From: DATEPR01 sp036491115
GTDB lineage: Bacteria; Actinomycetota; Actinomycetes; Mycobacteriales; Pseudonocardiaceae
Direction: 5' to 3'
NCBI GenBank assembly: GCA_036491115.1
Contig: DASXCQ010000105.1
Location: forward strand, 7,440-71,439
DNA: 64,000 nucleotides
Part shown: piece after piece, positions 25,988-35,226 of the stretch
Layout of the letters: the number at the start of each line of letters is the position of its first letter
Position numbering within the stretch: the first letter of the stretch is position 1
Translations under genes and position numbers: made by a program
The notes under the pieces: generated by a model
Seen by the model: the letters and a program-made list of their open reading frames with translations, nothing else
Database searches by the model: none
Told to the model about the DNA's origin: nothing

Positions 25988-26073
25988 CCGGGATCTGCAC
26001 CGGGCCGGCGGTTTCGTGCCGGAGTCACCGAGATCTGGGCGTACGGAGCCGTGCTGGACGCCGAACCCCCGGG

Positions 26074-26895
26074 TCAGTAGCGGCTGAGGGTGCCACGGCG
26101 CTTGGCGATCTTCCCCCCAAGGCTCACGGCGAAGATGCCGGCCGCCAGGTAGGCGGCCGCGACGATCAGCACCCAGACGAGACCGCCAGGGCCCCACAGA
26201 GTGGTCGCGCTGCGGCCCTGGAACAGCACACCGAGCAGGCTCTCCAGGCTGGTGTTCACCGGAAGGATCCGGCCGAAGGTCTTCCACCAGTCCGGCAGGC
26301 TCACCAACGGGACCGCACCGACGCTGCCGACGAACATCAACAGCAGGACCGACTCGGTGATCATCTCGATGCGTCCCCAGATCAGCGTAGCCCCGGCGAC
26401 GAGCAGCGAGACGCCGACGGCGGTCACGATCATCAGCAGCACGGGCAGCAGGACCGACACCATCAGATGGAAGTGCAGCGGGACGATGATGCGCACGATG
26501 GCGAACATGCCTGCGGCGACGATCAGCGTCTCCACGACCGCGGCTACCACCCGACCGGCGGCTATGACCAGCCACGACGGCAGCGGTGACAGGTAGACCT
26601 GCTCCAACGTGCCGGCCTGCCGCTCGGCGACCAGCCGCCAGAACATCTTGACGACCTGCAGGTAGAAGAACATGAACGGAATGAACCAGGCGACCAGGAT
26701 CGACGTGCTCTCGCTGTTCAGTGACCACTTCAGGCTGCCGCTGACGATCTGCTGGGCCTGGCCCATGATCGGCCCCATGAACAGCATGATGATGACGAAC
26801 ATGGGCAGTTCGATCAGGATCTGCAGGCGTTCGGCCCAGGCGAAGCGCAGGCCCTTGTAGATCTCGTTGCCCACAGCGGTGGCGTAGCTTCTCAT
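26074..26895 (-). CDS. ABC-2 type transporter permease 2
   Basis: 273 residues, six TM segments. The N terminus NEIYKGLRFAWAERLQIL and the conserved GTLEQVYLSPLP loop are typical of ABC-2 drug exporters. ATG 26895 overlaps the permease 1 stop by 4 bases. It forms the membrane part with the adjacent permease, driven by the ATPase at 27.7 kb. It probably exports the product or confers self-resistance. Confidence 0.9.
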   Translation of the reverse strand: MRSYATAVGNEIYKGLRFAWAERLQILIELPMFVIIMLFMGPIMGQAQQIVSGSLKWSLNSESTSILVAWFIPFMFFYLQVVKMFWRLVAERQAGTLEQVYLSPLPSWLVIAAGRVVAAVVETLIVAAGMFAIVRIIVPLHFHLMVSVLLPVLLMIVTAVGVSLLVAGATLIWGRIEMITESVLLLMFVGSVGAVPLVSLPDWWKTFGRILPVNTSLESLLGVLFQGRSATTLWGPGGLVWVLIVAAAYLAAGIFAVSLGGKIAKRRGTLSRY

Positions 26896-27722
26896 TGCGG
26901 GCCCAGTCCCCCCTGGCGGTATGCGCGGCGGATGAAGGTGACGTAGAGCACCCAGCCGAGCGTGAGCAGCACGGCGGTGTGCACGAGCAGCCAGGGCAGC
27001 GTGCCGTCCGCCCAGGTAGCCGACAATGGCTTGCCGGACAGCATCGTTCTGGTGGCCTCGACGCCCAGCGTGGTGGGGAAGAACCTGGCGACGATGTGTC
27101 CCGGACCGGGAAACACCGCGACCGGCAGCACCGTGCCACCGAAGAACAGGATCAGTGCGTTGGTGATGTGGATGATCGCGCCGATGCTGAGGACCCGCAC
27201 GGTCAGAGCGGTCATGAGCAGGCCGTAACCGAGCGCGGAGACGACGGTGAGCAGCACGGGGACCAGTACGGCAGGGTCTGGGTGGAAGCTCAGCCGGAAG
27301 ACGGAGATGAGCAGGACTCCGGCCACCGCGGCGACGAGCAGTCCCTCCATTGCCAGCGCGGCCAGTCGGCCGAGGATGTGGACACTCTGTGCCGCCGGGC
27401 TGAGCTGGGTTTGTTCCAGCGTCCCGCTGTTGGCCTCCTCGGCGATGCCACCGCTGCCCTGTAGCGCGGCGGTGCCGGCGACGACGTAGGCGAGCAAGCC
27501 GGGCACGGTGAGGGCCATCAGGGGCCGGACCAGGTGGCCGCCTCCGACGAGCAGGCTGAACCCGAGATAGGTGAGGAGGTACGAGACCAGCGTGGCGACC
27601 ATCCGGCCACGCCGCCGCCACAGCAGCTTGGCGCCCTTGGTGGTTTCGTTGGCGACGAGCCGTGCCTGGAGCCCAAAGGCTGCCCAGGCGTGGCCCGATG
27701 GGACGGCCCGGATCGCGGTCAT
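26892..27722 (-). CDS. ABC-2 type transporter permease 1
   Basis: 276 residues, six TM segments; NSGTLEQTQLSPAAQ is the same cytoplasmic loop as in permease 2 and FFPTTLGVEATRTML a later conserved segment. Start ATG 27722 overlaps the ATPase stop by 4 bases. Two non-identical permeases plus one ATPase make a complete heterodimeric exporter. Confidence 0.9.
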   Translation of the reverse strand: MTAIRAVPSGHAWAAFGLQARLVANETTKGAKLLWRRRGRMVATLVSYLLTYLGFSLLVGGGHLVRPLMALTVPGLLAYVVAGTAALQGSGGIAEEANSGTLEQTQLSPAAQSVHILGRLAALAMEGLLVAAVAGVLLISVFRLSFHPDPAVLVPVLLTVVSALGYGLLMTALTVRVLSIGAIIHITNALILFFGGTVLPVAVFPGPGHIVARFFPTTLGVEATRTMLSGKPLSATWADGTLPWLLVHTAVLLTLGWVLYVTFIRRAYRQGGLGPQ

Positions 27723-28744
27723 GCCACTCCCGTCCGGACGCCGCCGGCGGGCGTCCTGCCGGGTTGGATCAGGCGGATGAAGATCTCCTCCAGGTCGGGC
27801 CTTGCCTTGGTCACCGACACGAGCGGCAGGTCCGCGACCGAGAGTTGGTTGAGGAAGCGGTACACGGTGGCGGAGTCGGACCCCGGTAGCGTCACCTTGA
27901 CGACCTCGCCGTCCGAGTCGACCCGCGCATCGAGCGGCAGGAAGGCCCGTACCGCGTCGAGTCGTGCGGCGACCTCGACCTGGAACTGGTCCTCGGCATA
28001 ACTGGCCAGCAGTTCACAGGTCGGCAGATCGGCGATGATCTTGCCGAATTTGATCACGGCGATCCGGTCGGACAGTTCCTGGGCGACCGCAAGTTGGTGG
28101 GTGGTCAGCACGACGGTCTTGCCTTCGTCCTGGGCCAACCTGGTGATCCAGTCCTTGACGGTCCGGGCGGCCTCCACGTCCAGGCCGAGCGTCGGCTCGT
28201 CCAGCAGGACGATCGGCGGGTCGGTGATCAGGGCGACGGCCACCGCGACCTTCTGTTGCATGCCGCGGGAGAACGTGCCGACCGTCCTGTCGCGCCGGTC
28301 CCACAGGTCCAGTTCGGTCAGCAGCCACCTGGCCCGCGGCTTGATCTCCGAGCCGCGCAGTCCCTTGAGCCGGCCGAAGTACATCAGGTTCTCCCAGGCC
28401 GACATCGACCAGTAGACGTTGCGCGAGCCTTCCAGCACCGCGCCGATCTGGCGGACCGCGTTGGGCCGCTGCCTGGCCACGTCGAAGCCGCCCAGTTCGG
28501 CGGTTCCGGAGGTGGCTTGGATCAGGCCGGCCATCATCTTGATGGTGGTGGTCTTACCGGCCCCGTTCGGCCCCAGCAGGCCGATGACCTCACCCTTCGG
28601 TACCGCCAGCGTCACCGCGTCCACGGCGACGAACGCCTCCGCGCCGCGACCGTAGACCTTGGTCAGGCCGGTCAGCTTGATCGCCGGACGGTCTCCCGCT
28701 CCGGGCTCCTTATGATCGGGGCGTGTACTTGACCCTTGCACCAT
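27719..28744 (-). CDS. ABC transporter ATP-binding protein (DrrA/CcmA-type)
   Basis: 341 residues from ATG 28744. Walker A is GPNGAGKTT, the signature FSRGMQQKV and Walker B IVLLDEPTLGLD; the His switch sits in TTHQLA. The C-terminal ~90 residues are the extra domain of drug-resistance ATPases. It is cotranscribed with two permeases through 4-base overlaps. Its start codon lies inside a perfect palindrome, so the divergent TetR probably blocks initiation directly. Confidence 0.93.
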   Translation of the reverse strand: MVQGSSTRPDHKEPGAGDRPAIKLTGLTKVYGRGAEAFVAVDAVTLAVPKGEVIGLLGPNGAGKTTTIKMMAGLIQATSGTAELGGFDVARQRPNAVRQIGAVLEGSRNVYWSMSAWENLMYFGRLKGLRGSEIKPRARWLLTELDLWDRRDRTVGTFSRGMQQKVAVAVALITDPPIVLLDEPTLGLDVEAARTVKDWITRLAQDEGKTVVLTTHQLAVAQELSDRIAVIKFGKIIADLPTCELLASYAEDQFQVEVAARLDAVRAFLPLDARVDSDGEVVKVTLPGSDSATVYRFLNQLSVADLPLVSVTKARPDLEEIFIRLIQPGRTPAGGVRTGVA

Positions 28745-28755
28745 AAGGTTATGGT
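28740..28755. promoter_or_regulatory. TetR operator overlapping the exporter start codon
   Basis: ACCATAAGGTTATGGT has perfect 7-base arms around GG. On the minus strand it contains the ABC ATPase ATG at 28744-28742. On the plus side it lies about 64 bases before the TetR start. A repressor here could block translation-initiation DNA and the leader of both genes. Confidence 0.65.
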
Positions 28756-28818
28756 ACAGCCAACCCGGCGGAGTTGTGCAAGAGTGAAGGAGTAGTGAAT
28801 CGATGTACGGGAGCTGCG

Positions 28819-29490
28819 ATGGTCGAGGACGTCTCCACCGGCCGCCCACCCACGCGGGCACGACTGAACCGCGAACACGTGCTGCGGGCGGCGCTGGAGT
28901 ACGTCGACGCCCACGGGCTGGCGGCGCTGAGCATGAACAAGCTCGGCGCGGAACTCGGCATCAAGGGAATGTCGCTCTACAGCCACGTGGCCAGCAAGGA
29001 CGAACTGCTGGACGGCATCGTCGAGGCCATGTGGGGCGAACTGGAGCCACCTACCGCCGACGACATGTCCTGGCCGGAAGCGGTGTACTCCTATGCGCGC
29101 TCGTTGCGCATGATGATCTATCGGCACGTGGCGGCGGCCCCGTTGCTGAACCGGGCGACCCTGCCGGTCAGGTCACTCGAGTATGTCGACGCCTACCGCG
29201 AGGTGCTGGTCCGCGCCGGACTGACCGACCGCCAAGCTATCCAGTCCCTCCGCGCGGTCCATGGCTACGCGCTGGGGTTCTCCCTTGCCGAGGCGTCGTG
29301 GTGGGGGAGCACCGTCGAAGATCGCTGCTCCGATGACCTGACCATGCTGCGCAGGGTGACCGGCATGGTCCCCCGTGACACCTCCGACCACCTGGTCCGA
29401 CTCGCCATCGATTTCTGCTACGACAACCAGGCCGAGCAGTTCGAAGCCGGACTGGACCTCATGGTCGAAGGCCTGCGCACCAGGATGTGA
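28819..29490 (+). CDS. TetR-family repressor of the ABC exporter
   Basis: 223 residues; ATG 28819 has GGGAG 5 bases upstream and is preferred to an earlier GTG/ATG. The HTH includes LNREHVLRAALEYVDAHGL and GIKGMSLYSHV, and the C-terminal part matches TetR_C_1 (tetracycline-repressor-like; LLNRATLPVRSLEY, LGFSLAEASWW). It is divergent from the ABC operon with a palindrome between. Likely induced by the exported product. Confidence 0.9.
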   Translation: MVEDVSTGRPPTRARLNREHVLRAALEYVDAHGLAALSMNKLGAELGIKGMSLYSHVASKDELLDGIVEAMWGELEPPTADDMSWPEAVYSYARSLRMMIYRHVAAAPLLNRATLPVRSLEYVDAYREVLVRAGLTDRQAIQSLRAVHGYALGFSLAEASWWGSTVEDRCSDDLTMLRRVTGMVPRDTSDHLVRLAIDFCYDNQAEQFEAGLDLMVEGLRTRM

Positions 29491-29803
29491 CTGCCTCGCC
29501 ATCGCTGTGCGGGCCAAGGGTTGGTCCGCCTTGCAGGTTCCTGCCAGTCGGGCCCGTAGGACAGCGTTCCGTGCCTATCGTTGCTCATGCGCATCCCGTT
29601 CAACACCATTCCGTGCGCATCCCACATCGACCTGTGGTCGCCGGGCTGACCGCGGTGCTGGTCGACTCCCGCCTGCCGGAAGAAGCGCATCTTGCTGTGT
29701 TCCGGCCGGGCGGCACGTGGTGTCCTGGTCCAGCCGATCGGGCAGGCAACATGGCTGGCCGTCCAGGACGAGCTGCTGCACAACCGAAGGGGTGACAGGG
29801 ATC
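29491..29803. other. Spacer with no confident gene
   Basis: 313 bases between the TetR and the dioxygenase. Frames are open on both strands because of GC bias, but none has a recognisable domain or a good ribosome-binding site. A promoter for the dioxygenase-LLM-MerB set should be here. Confidence 0.4.
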
Positions 29804-30604
29804 ATGCAACCTACCGGCGAGGACCACAGCGGGACGACCGCCGTCCTGGACGCGGTGTCCGACCAGGCCGTCGACCATTTCCATGAGCAGGGTTTCGTGC
29901 ATGTACCGAGGCTGCTCACCGAGCAGGAGGTGACCCGGTTGCGGGCGGCGGCACTCGACGCCCAGGCCGATGGTGGCTACCTGACCAGCAGGTTCATGGA
30001 TCGCACTGGCATCGTCGCCACCGAGGACGGCTGGGAGCGCAACGCCACGCTCCGCGAGTTCGCGCTGCACCCGCGCATCGGGTCGACCGCCGAGAAAATA
30101 GCCCGGATGCCACTGCGGGCCTGGGGCGGCGAGGTGCTCGTCAAGCCGGCGGGCCAGGCCACGCCCACGCCGTTGCACGACGACTTCACCAACGAGCTGT
30201 TGCACTCCCGCCTGACTCTGACCTGTTGGATCGCGTTGGTGGACGTGCCCGTGGAACGCGGCAGCCTGTGCTTTCTTCCCGGTTCTCACCGCCGCGGCGA
30301 CCCGTACCGGGTCGATGCCGGCGAGTTCGAGCACAACATCCACGCCTACGTTTTCCAGCACTGGCCCGGCCTGCGCTGGAGCCAGCGGGTGACCGTTCCG
30401 CTCCGGGCCGGCGACGCCACCTTCCACCACAGCCGGATCGCACACCAGGCCGGGGCCAACGTCACCGACGAAGCCCGAGTCTCGTTCACGGTCACCTTCA
30501 CCGACGCGGACGCCACCTACCAGCCCCAGCCGGGAAATGACCCGTTGGACATGGCGCCGGGCCAGGCGCTGCCTGACGATCGCTATCCCCGGGTCGCCGG
30601 CTGA
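29804..30604 (+). CDS. Phytanoyl-CoA dioxygenase (PhyH) family protein
   Basis: 266 residues from ATG 29804. A non-heme Fe(II)/2-oxoglutarate fold: His125-x-Asp127 in PTPLHDDFTN are two ligands and His214 in SRIAHQAG the likely third. LCFLPGSHRRGD and WIALVDVPVERG are PhyH marks. Such enzymes hydroxylate or halogenate small molecules or acyl chains. It is the first of three codirectional genes (dioxygenase, LLM enzyme, MerB-like) spaced 26 bases or less. Confidence 0.9.
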   Translation: MQPTGEDHSGTTAVLDAVSDQAVDHFHEQGFVHVPRLLTEQEVTRLRAAALDAQADGGYLTSRFMDRTGIVATEDGWERNATLREFALHPRIGSTAEKIARMPLRAWGGEVLVKPAGQATPTPLHDDFTNELLHSRLTLTCWIALVDVPVERGSLCFLPGSHRRGDPYRVDAGEFEHNIHAYVFQHWPGLRWSQRVTVPLRAGDATFHHSRIAHQAGANVTDEARVSFTVTFTDADATYQPQPGNDPLDMAPGQALPDDRYPRVAG

Positions 30605-30629
30605 CCGGACCGACCGTGACGGAGGTCGC

Positions 30630-31547
30630 ATGCTGCCTGATTTCCGCTTCGGGGTGAACCTTTACCTGCCGGCGTCCGGCAGGATCTGGATGGACAAGTG
30701 CCGCCGCGCCGAGGATCTCGGCTTCGACGTGCTCCTGTTCTCCGACCACCTCGGCACACTGGCGCCGTTCTCGGCCATGGTCGCGGCCGCGCACGCGACC
30801 CGCAGCGCTCGGGTCGGCACCTTCATGCTCAACGCCGCGTTCTGGAATCCGTTGCTGCTCGCCCGAGAGGCGGTCTCCGCCGCCCAGCTCACCGACGGAC
30901 GCTTCGAGCTGGGCCTGGGCACCGGCTATGCCAGAGCCGAGATCGAGGAGGCGGGCCTGCCCTGGGAGCGTGCCGGCGCCCGGGTGGACCGGCTGGCGCG
31001 CACAGTGGCCGAGGTGTCCCGGCAACTGTCCCTGCCACCACAGAACTTCCAGCCTCTCGCCGGCTGTACGCCGCCGCTGCCCGACGACCTGGCGCAGGAC
31101 GTGCCGGACGGCCGGGTGCCGCCGCTGGTGATCGGCGGAGCCGGGCCGAGGGTGCTGCGGCTGGCCGCCACCCGCGCCGACGTGGTGGCGTTCGCCGGGA
31201 CGCGACCATCGCCCGATGGGCAGCCGACACTGGCCGGGCCGGCGGAGATCGCCGAGCAGGTGGCGCTGGTCGACCGGCACGCCGCGGGCCGCCGCATCGA
31301 GAAGAACATCCTGCTGTACTCGGTGGTGCACACCGACACCAGGGAGTCGGCGGTCGAACAGGTCCGGCACTTCCGCCCGGACCTGAGCCCGGCGGAACTG
31401 CTGGAACTACCCGCACTGCTGGCCGGCTCGCCACGGACAATGGCGGAACGGTTGGCGCGGCACCGCGAGCGGTACGGTTTCACCTACGTCGCAGTGCTGG
31501 AGCCCGCAATGGAGGCGTTCGCACGGGTCATCGCCGAACTCCGCTGA
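30630..31547 (+). CDS. LLM-class F420-dependent oxidoreductase
   Basis: 305 residues from ATG 30630 with GGAGG just upstream. The (beta/alpha)8 luciferase-like fold shows in FRFGVNLYLPASGRIW, GFDVLLFSDHLG and FELGLGTGYARAE; VIGGAGPRVLRLAATRADVVAFAG is the F420 phosphate region. The C-terminal end RYGFTYVAVLEPAMEAFARVI is complete. It would oxidise an alcohol or reduce a C=C or C=N using F420. It sits 26 bases before MerB-like 2, paralleling the DDN-MerB pair. Confidence 0.9.
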   Translation: MLPDFRFGVNLYLPASGRIWMDKCRRAEDLGFDVLLFSDHLGTLAPFSAMVAAAHATRSARVGTFMLNAAFWNPLLLAREAVSAAQLTDGRFELGLGTGYARAEIEEAGLPWERAGARVDRLARTVAEVSRQLSLPPQNFQPLAGCTPPLPDDLAQDVPDGRVPPLVIGGAGPRVLRLAATRADVVAFAGTRPSPDGQPTLAGPAEIAEQVALVDRHAAGRRIEKNILLYSVVHTDTRESAVEQVRHFRPDLSPAELLELPALLAGSPRTMAERLARHRERYGFTYVAVLEPAMEAFARVIAELR

Positions 31548-31573
31548 GGCGGCGACAGTTTGGAGGCGAAGCG

Positions 31574-32263
31574 ATGGGTGACCAGGTCGACGCCCGGCCG
31601 GCCGGACTGGCCGAGTTCGACCGGGCATGGCAGGACGCGATCGAGCAGCTGCCGGCCCCGGGCATGGTCACCGCCCTGGCCGGCTTGACCCGGCTCGGCG
31701 AACGGCCAGCCTCGCTGGCCCGGCTGGCCAACATCATCGGAAGGTCCACAACGGACACCCGGAAGCTGTGTGGGGAATACCTCTCAGTGGTGATCGATGA
31801 GGACACCATCCGATGGGATCCACCCTTCCCCGGGGACGAAACCCGCCGCACGCTGTACGTCGGCGACCGCGAGATCCCCATGCGCTGCGGGTGTGCCCCG
31901 GACCTGTTCGCCTACGCGGCCGTGCTGGACTCGCCCTTCCGGGTCGAGGAGACATGCCCGGTCACCGGGCGGACCATCCATGTGGACTTCGTCCCGGGCG
32001 GCTACCGGCGGGTGGACCCTCCCGGGACGGTCACCGTGTTGCTGCCACCACAGCGCCTGCTGGCGGCTAGCGGGATCTTCGTCGACATTGACCACAACGT
32101 GTGCGCGCACCAGCCCTTCTACGCTTCCACCCAGGCGGCGCGGTCCCGGCTGACCGCCCGCCACGGCAGCTGGACCTTCACCGTGGCCGAGATGTTCCGC
32201 CGCCCCTTCGTCACCTACCTCCATGACCACCTGCGTCCGCTGATCCACCCCGTGGACAGATGA
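31574..32263 (+). CDS. MerB-like (alkylmercury lyase family) protein 2, catalytic residues kept
   Basis: 229 residues from ATG 31574, with TTTGGAGG upstream. Same domain order as MerB-like 1. Cys107-x2-Asp110 in CGCAPDLFAY corresponds to MerB Cys96/Asp99, Cys177 in NVCAHQPFYAS to Cys159, and Cys128 in EETCPVTG is kept; a further Cys105 is extra. All residues known to be needed for C-Hg protonolysis are present. A real organomercurial lyase is possible, but it is coupled to PhyH and LLM genes, not to merA, so a biosynthetic role is also open. Confidence 0.82.
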   Translation: MGDQVDARPAGLAEFDRAWQDAIEQLPAPGMVTALAGLTRLGERPASLARLANIIGRSTTDTRKLCGEYLSVVIDEDTIRWDPPFPGDETRRTLYVGDREIPMRCGCAPDLFAYAAVLDSPFRVEETCPVTGRTIHVDFVPGGYRRVDPPGTVTVLLPPQRLLAASGIFVDIDHNVCAHQPFYASTQAARSRLTARHGSWTFTVAEMFRRPFVTYLHDHLRPLIHPVDR

Positions 32264-33040
32264 GCTGACCGAGCAGGGTGGGTGCTGCCGGTGTCGCGCG
32301 GCGCGCCACCAGTTCCGCCCGTGACAACGACGACCTGGTAGAACCGGACCGCCGAACACGGCCTTTCCTGGCCTGGTCGACCAGGGTCGCGCGTTCGGCG
32401 ACGACATCGGCGAAGAACAGTTCGAGCACCGAGAAGCGGCGAAGAAGTTCACCGCATTGCGATGCCGCACCAGGGTGTTCTTGGGCGTCCCTGTACATCA
32501 CGTGCGTGATCGGCTAGCCATCCACAGCGGACTCCATTGGACCGCTGGGCATGATGTCGATCACTTTATGGGCCGAGTCCAGTAGGGACCAGCCGATCCA
32601 CCACGGTCACGTCACCCGCGCTCGGTTCTGGCGGACCGGTGCCGCGGATGGTCGCGCCTCCAGACCACTCGGGTCGCACCACCTGCCTTGCGTAGGGATC
32701 CAGCCTGCTGCCGAATCCGAGTGGACGCACGGTCGCCGGCCGCGAGAAGTATTCGCAGCCCGGGTGGCGGGAGTTGGTCCCGCCAGCGCGGCCGACGATG
32801 GTGCCATGGTGTCAGGGTTCGCGTTGCGCGCCTGTCGCACTACCGTCGCGACGCCCATACCGAGGAGGTTGGTGGAAACCGGAAGCGCATCTCCCCGTTG
32901 TAGCCCCGATTTCGCTGAGCTTCCAAGGCCCCTGGCGCTAAACGGGTCTTGCCGCAAGCCTCCGGTCGCGGTATATCTTGAGTCAGTAGTCGCAGCCCAC
33001 CTCCGTTTGTTGCCAGCAATTCGAGCAGGTGGGAGTCACA
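32264..33040. other. Long spacer, possibly with a decayed gene
   Basis: 777 bases without a confident gene. From about 32355 to the TAG at 32583 one plus frame reads FPGLVDQGRAFGDDIGEEQFEHREAAK and ends in DHFMGRVQ (quoted in part). It has balanced protein-like composition, but a stop at 32322 cuts it off and there is no start codon; it may be the 3' end of a broken gene of unknown family. The rest shows nothing recognisable. A long frame at 32551-33954 is a shadow. Confidence 0.35.
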
Positions 33041-33754
33041 ATGAGCGGGATGGCGTCGTCGGTCGGCACCGCCGGAGCGGTACTTCTGCTGCTATGGGCG
33101 GTGGCGATGTGGGTGGCGGTAGGTGCGTTGCACATCGCCAACCGCAAGTGTCGAGCGTGGGTCTACGGGGCGACCAGCTCGGTGATCATCCTCGGTGTGC
33201 TCGGCCAGATAGGTCATTTGCAGGAACATGTCGCCCAGGCCGGCTACTGGGTGGCGCATCCGGAGGCTCCGGCGTGGATGACCCCGTGGGGCACCGCGCT
33301 GGCGGCGGGCTTCCAGTTGGTCGACCCATCCAGGCCGACACTGGGCATGGAGATCCTGCATTTCATCGGCAACCTCATTTTCCTGGCTGGTTTGGCCGCG
33401 CTGATGGTGATCACGACCCGCGCACGAGCCACGAAAGCGAGGCGGTGGGCCAAGATGGGCGTGTGGATGCAGGGCATCCACGGCTTGGAGCACCTGTCGC
33501 TGATGCTGTCGGTGTGGCTGGGTGCGAAGCAGGCGATCGGCCTGTCCACCTGGTTCGGCCTGTTGGAACCGGGCCCCGGTGCGACCACGTACCGGATCTG
33601 GTGGCATTTCATCGCCAACGTGATCGGCTCGGTCATCTTCGCCATCTCGCTCTACCACCTATGGCAGGAACGTCGCACGGTCAGGGCCAGCTATGCCGAC
33701 CACGCGATCAGCGAGGATCAGCCGGAACTGGCCGAACAGTCCCAGGCCGCATAG
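33041..33754 (+). CDS. Conserved actinobacterial membrane protein
   Basis: 237 residues from ATG 33041 (GGGAG upstream). About five TM segments: one at residues 10-30, others around 45-65, 100-120, 140-165 and 185-210. His residues cluster in or near membrane segments (GQIGHLQEHVAQAGYW, GMEILHFIGNLIF, GIHGLEHLSL, WWHFIANVIG), a pattern seen in heme- or metal-binding membrane proteins. No family is recognised with certainty. It stands alone, facing the P-type ATPase remnant, with a stem-loop between. Confidence 0.65.
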   Translation: MSGMASSVGTAGAVLLLLWAVAMWVAVGALHIANRKCRAWVYGATSSVIILGVLGQIGHLQEHVAQAGYWVAHPEAPAWMTPWGTALAAGFQLVDPSRPTLGMEILHFIGNLIFLAGLAALMVITTRARATKARRWAKMGVWMQGIHGLEHLSLMLSVWLGAKQAIGLSTWFGLLEPGPGATTYRIWWHFIANVIGSVIFAISLYHLWQERRTVRASYADHAISEDQPELAEQSQAA

Positions 33755-33782
33755 CTCGGCCGTGCATGGTTCGGAGGACCAG

Positions 33783-33814
33783 GCGTGGGCCGCGGTTGTT
33801 GCCCCGGCCCACGC
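33783..33814. terminator. Stem-loop between convergent genes
   Basis: GCGTGGGCC and GGCCCACGC form a perfect 9-bp GC-rich stem with a 14-base loop. It lies 28 bases after the membrane-protein stop and 24 bases after the end of the opposing ATPase remnant. No T-run, as is common in actinomycete terminators. Likely works in both directions. Confidence 0.6.
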
Positions 33815-33838
33815 CCACAATGCTGGTGGTTGGCCCGT

Positions 33839-35143
33839 CTACGCTGCCGACAACCGAGCCGGATCTGGTGTGGTGCCTGCTTTCTCCTCGGGCCGGTTGG
33901 CATCACCGTCGTTGGTGGTCCGTGGCCGGTAGGCCAGCACGAGCACCGAGTTGATCACTACGGAGAAGAAGTTGAGAATCCCGATCACCTGTGCCTGAAT
34001 CGGAGTGATCAGGCCGAGCGAGCCAAGGGTCACACCGACGATGTTGTAGAAGAATGCGAAGAAGATGTTCAACCGGATCATACGCAGGCCGTGGCGCGCC
34101 AGCCTTGCCGCGATGAGCACCCGTCCGAACCGGTCACCGTGGATGACGATGTCAGCCGCTGACGCGGCCACTTCTGCTCCAGCCGAGCCCATCGCAATTC
34201 CCACGTCGGCTGCCGCCAACGCACCGGCATCGTCGATCCCGTCGCCGACCATCACCACGGTGCGGGGCGGCGGCCCGTCCGCGCCGCTTTCCACCGCGCC
34301 ACCTCGTCCAGTTTCTGCTGGGGTGACGCTTCGGCGAGGACCTCGATTCCCAGGCGGTCCGCGATGGTCTTGGCGGGCCGGGACTGATCACCGCCGCATC
34401 ATGGCGACGATCTGCGCGACGGTGTTCTCCTCGGCCGCCTTCTCCGTCCGCACCCGAATGGCCCCGACCAGGTTGTGCGTACCCGCGAAGACCTTCTCGC
34501 CGACACCGACGTCAGCCGGTAGTGACTCGCCGGTCAGCATGGATTGGTCGACGGTGGTCTCACCGCGAACTACCACGCCGTCCACCGGGATACCGTCGCC
34601 AGGTTGCACAGCGACCACCTGACCGACCTTGACCTCTTCCACCGGGGCAAGAACGACCTCATCCTCGGGAGTCATCACCCTGGCCTGCCGGGGGACCAGC
34701 TTGAGCAGCGCCTCGACCGCCGACCGGGCACGCAGGCCGGCCCAGGACATCAGGGTCTCACCGAACCACATGACCGTGACGACCCAGGATGCGTACCACC
34801 AGTTGTGGATCAGCAGGACAACGATGACCGCCAGGGAGATGAAGACCTCGGTGTTGAACCGCAGTCGGCGCACCGCTCGGGCTGCCGCTACGAGTAACGG
34901 GTAACCCAGGCTCACACCGGACAGCGCGATGCCGATGGCCGCGTCCCGAGTGGCGACCGATCCGCCGAACAGGAACAGCAGGCCGTTGGTGGCGCACAGT
35001 GTGGCGGCGCCGATCAGAAACCGGCGGTTACGGCGCAACACCGTCGTCAGGCTCAGGTCGCCGGCACCGAACAGGCCGTCCTCGGTCGGTGCCGGCGCCG
35101 AGCCACACGAGGCCGGCGCACTACAGCCCTGCGTACTTGTCAT
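33839..35143 (-). pseudogene. P1B-type metal-transporting ATPase with internal deletion and frameshift
   Basis: The 5' part (35143-34388) encodes a Cys-containing N terminus (QGCSAPASCGSAP), TM helices and the actuator domain with TGES (TVDQSMLTGESLPADVG), ending at AQIVAMMRR. The next readable piece (DQSRPAKTIADRLGIEVLAEASPQQKL) belongs to the P domain in a normal enzyme. The stretch with the ion-binding TM helix and the DKTGT phosphorylation site is missing. A further shift precedes VVMVGDGIDDAGAL, which runs into intact last TM helices. It cannot be phosphorylated and is dead. The original role was probably metal efflux. Confidence 0.85.
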
Positions 35144-35226
35144 GACACAACACGACCCTCTCCTGCATCCGCCCGCAGCACCCACCGCGACGGCGACACG
35201 GACGATTCAAGCGTAGGAAAGGAGAA

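Noticed and set aside
23785..32263. A classical mer operon with merB
   Set aside because: The MerB-like genes are next to F420-type and PhyH genes and are 8 kb or more from merA and the ArsR regulators.
32551..33954. 467-codon plus-strand open frame
   Set aside because: It overlaps the clear membrane-protein gene at 33041-33754 in another frame, has no domain and an Arg/Gly/Pro-rich GC-shadow composition.
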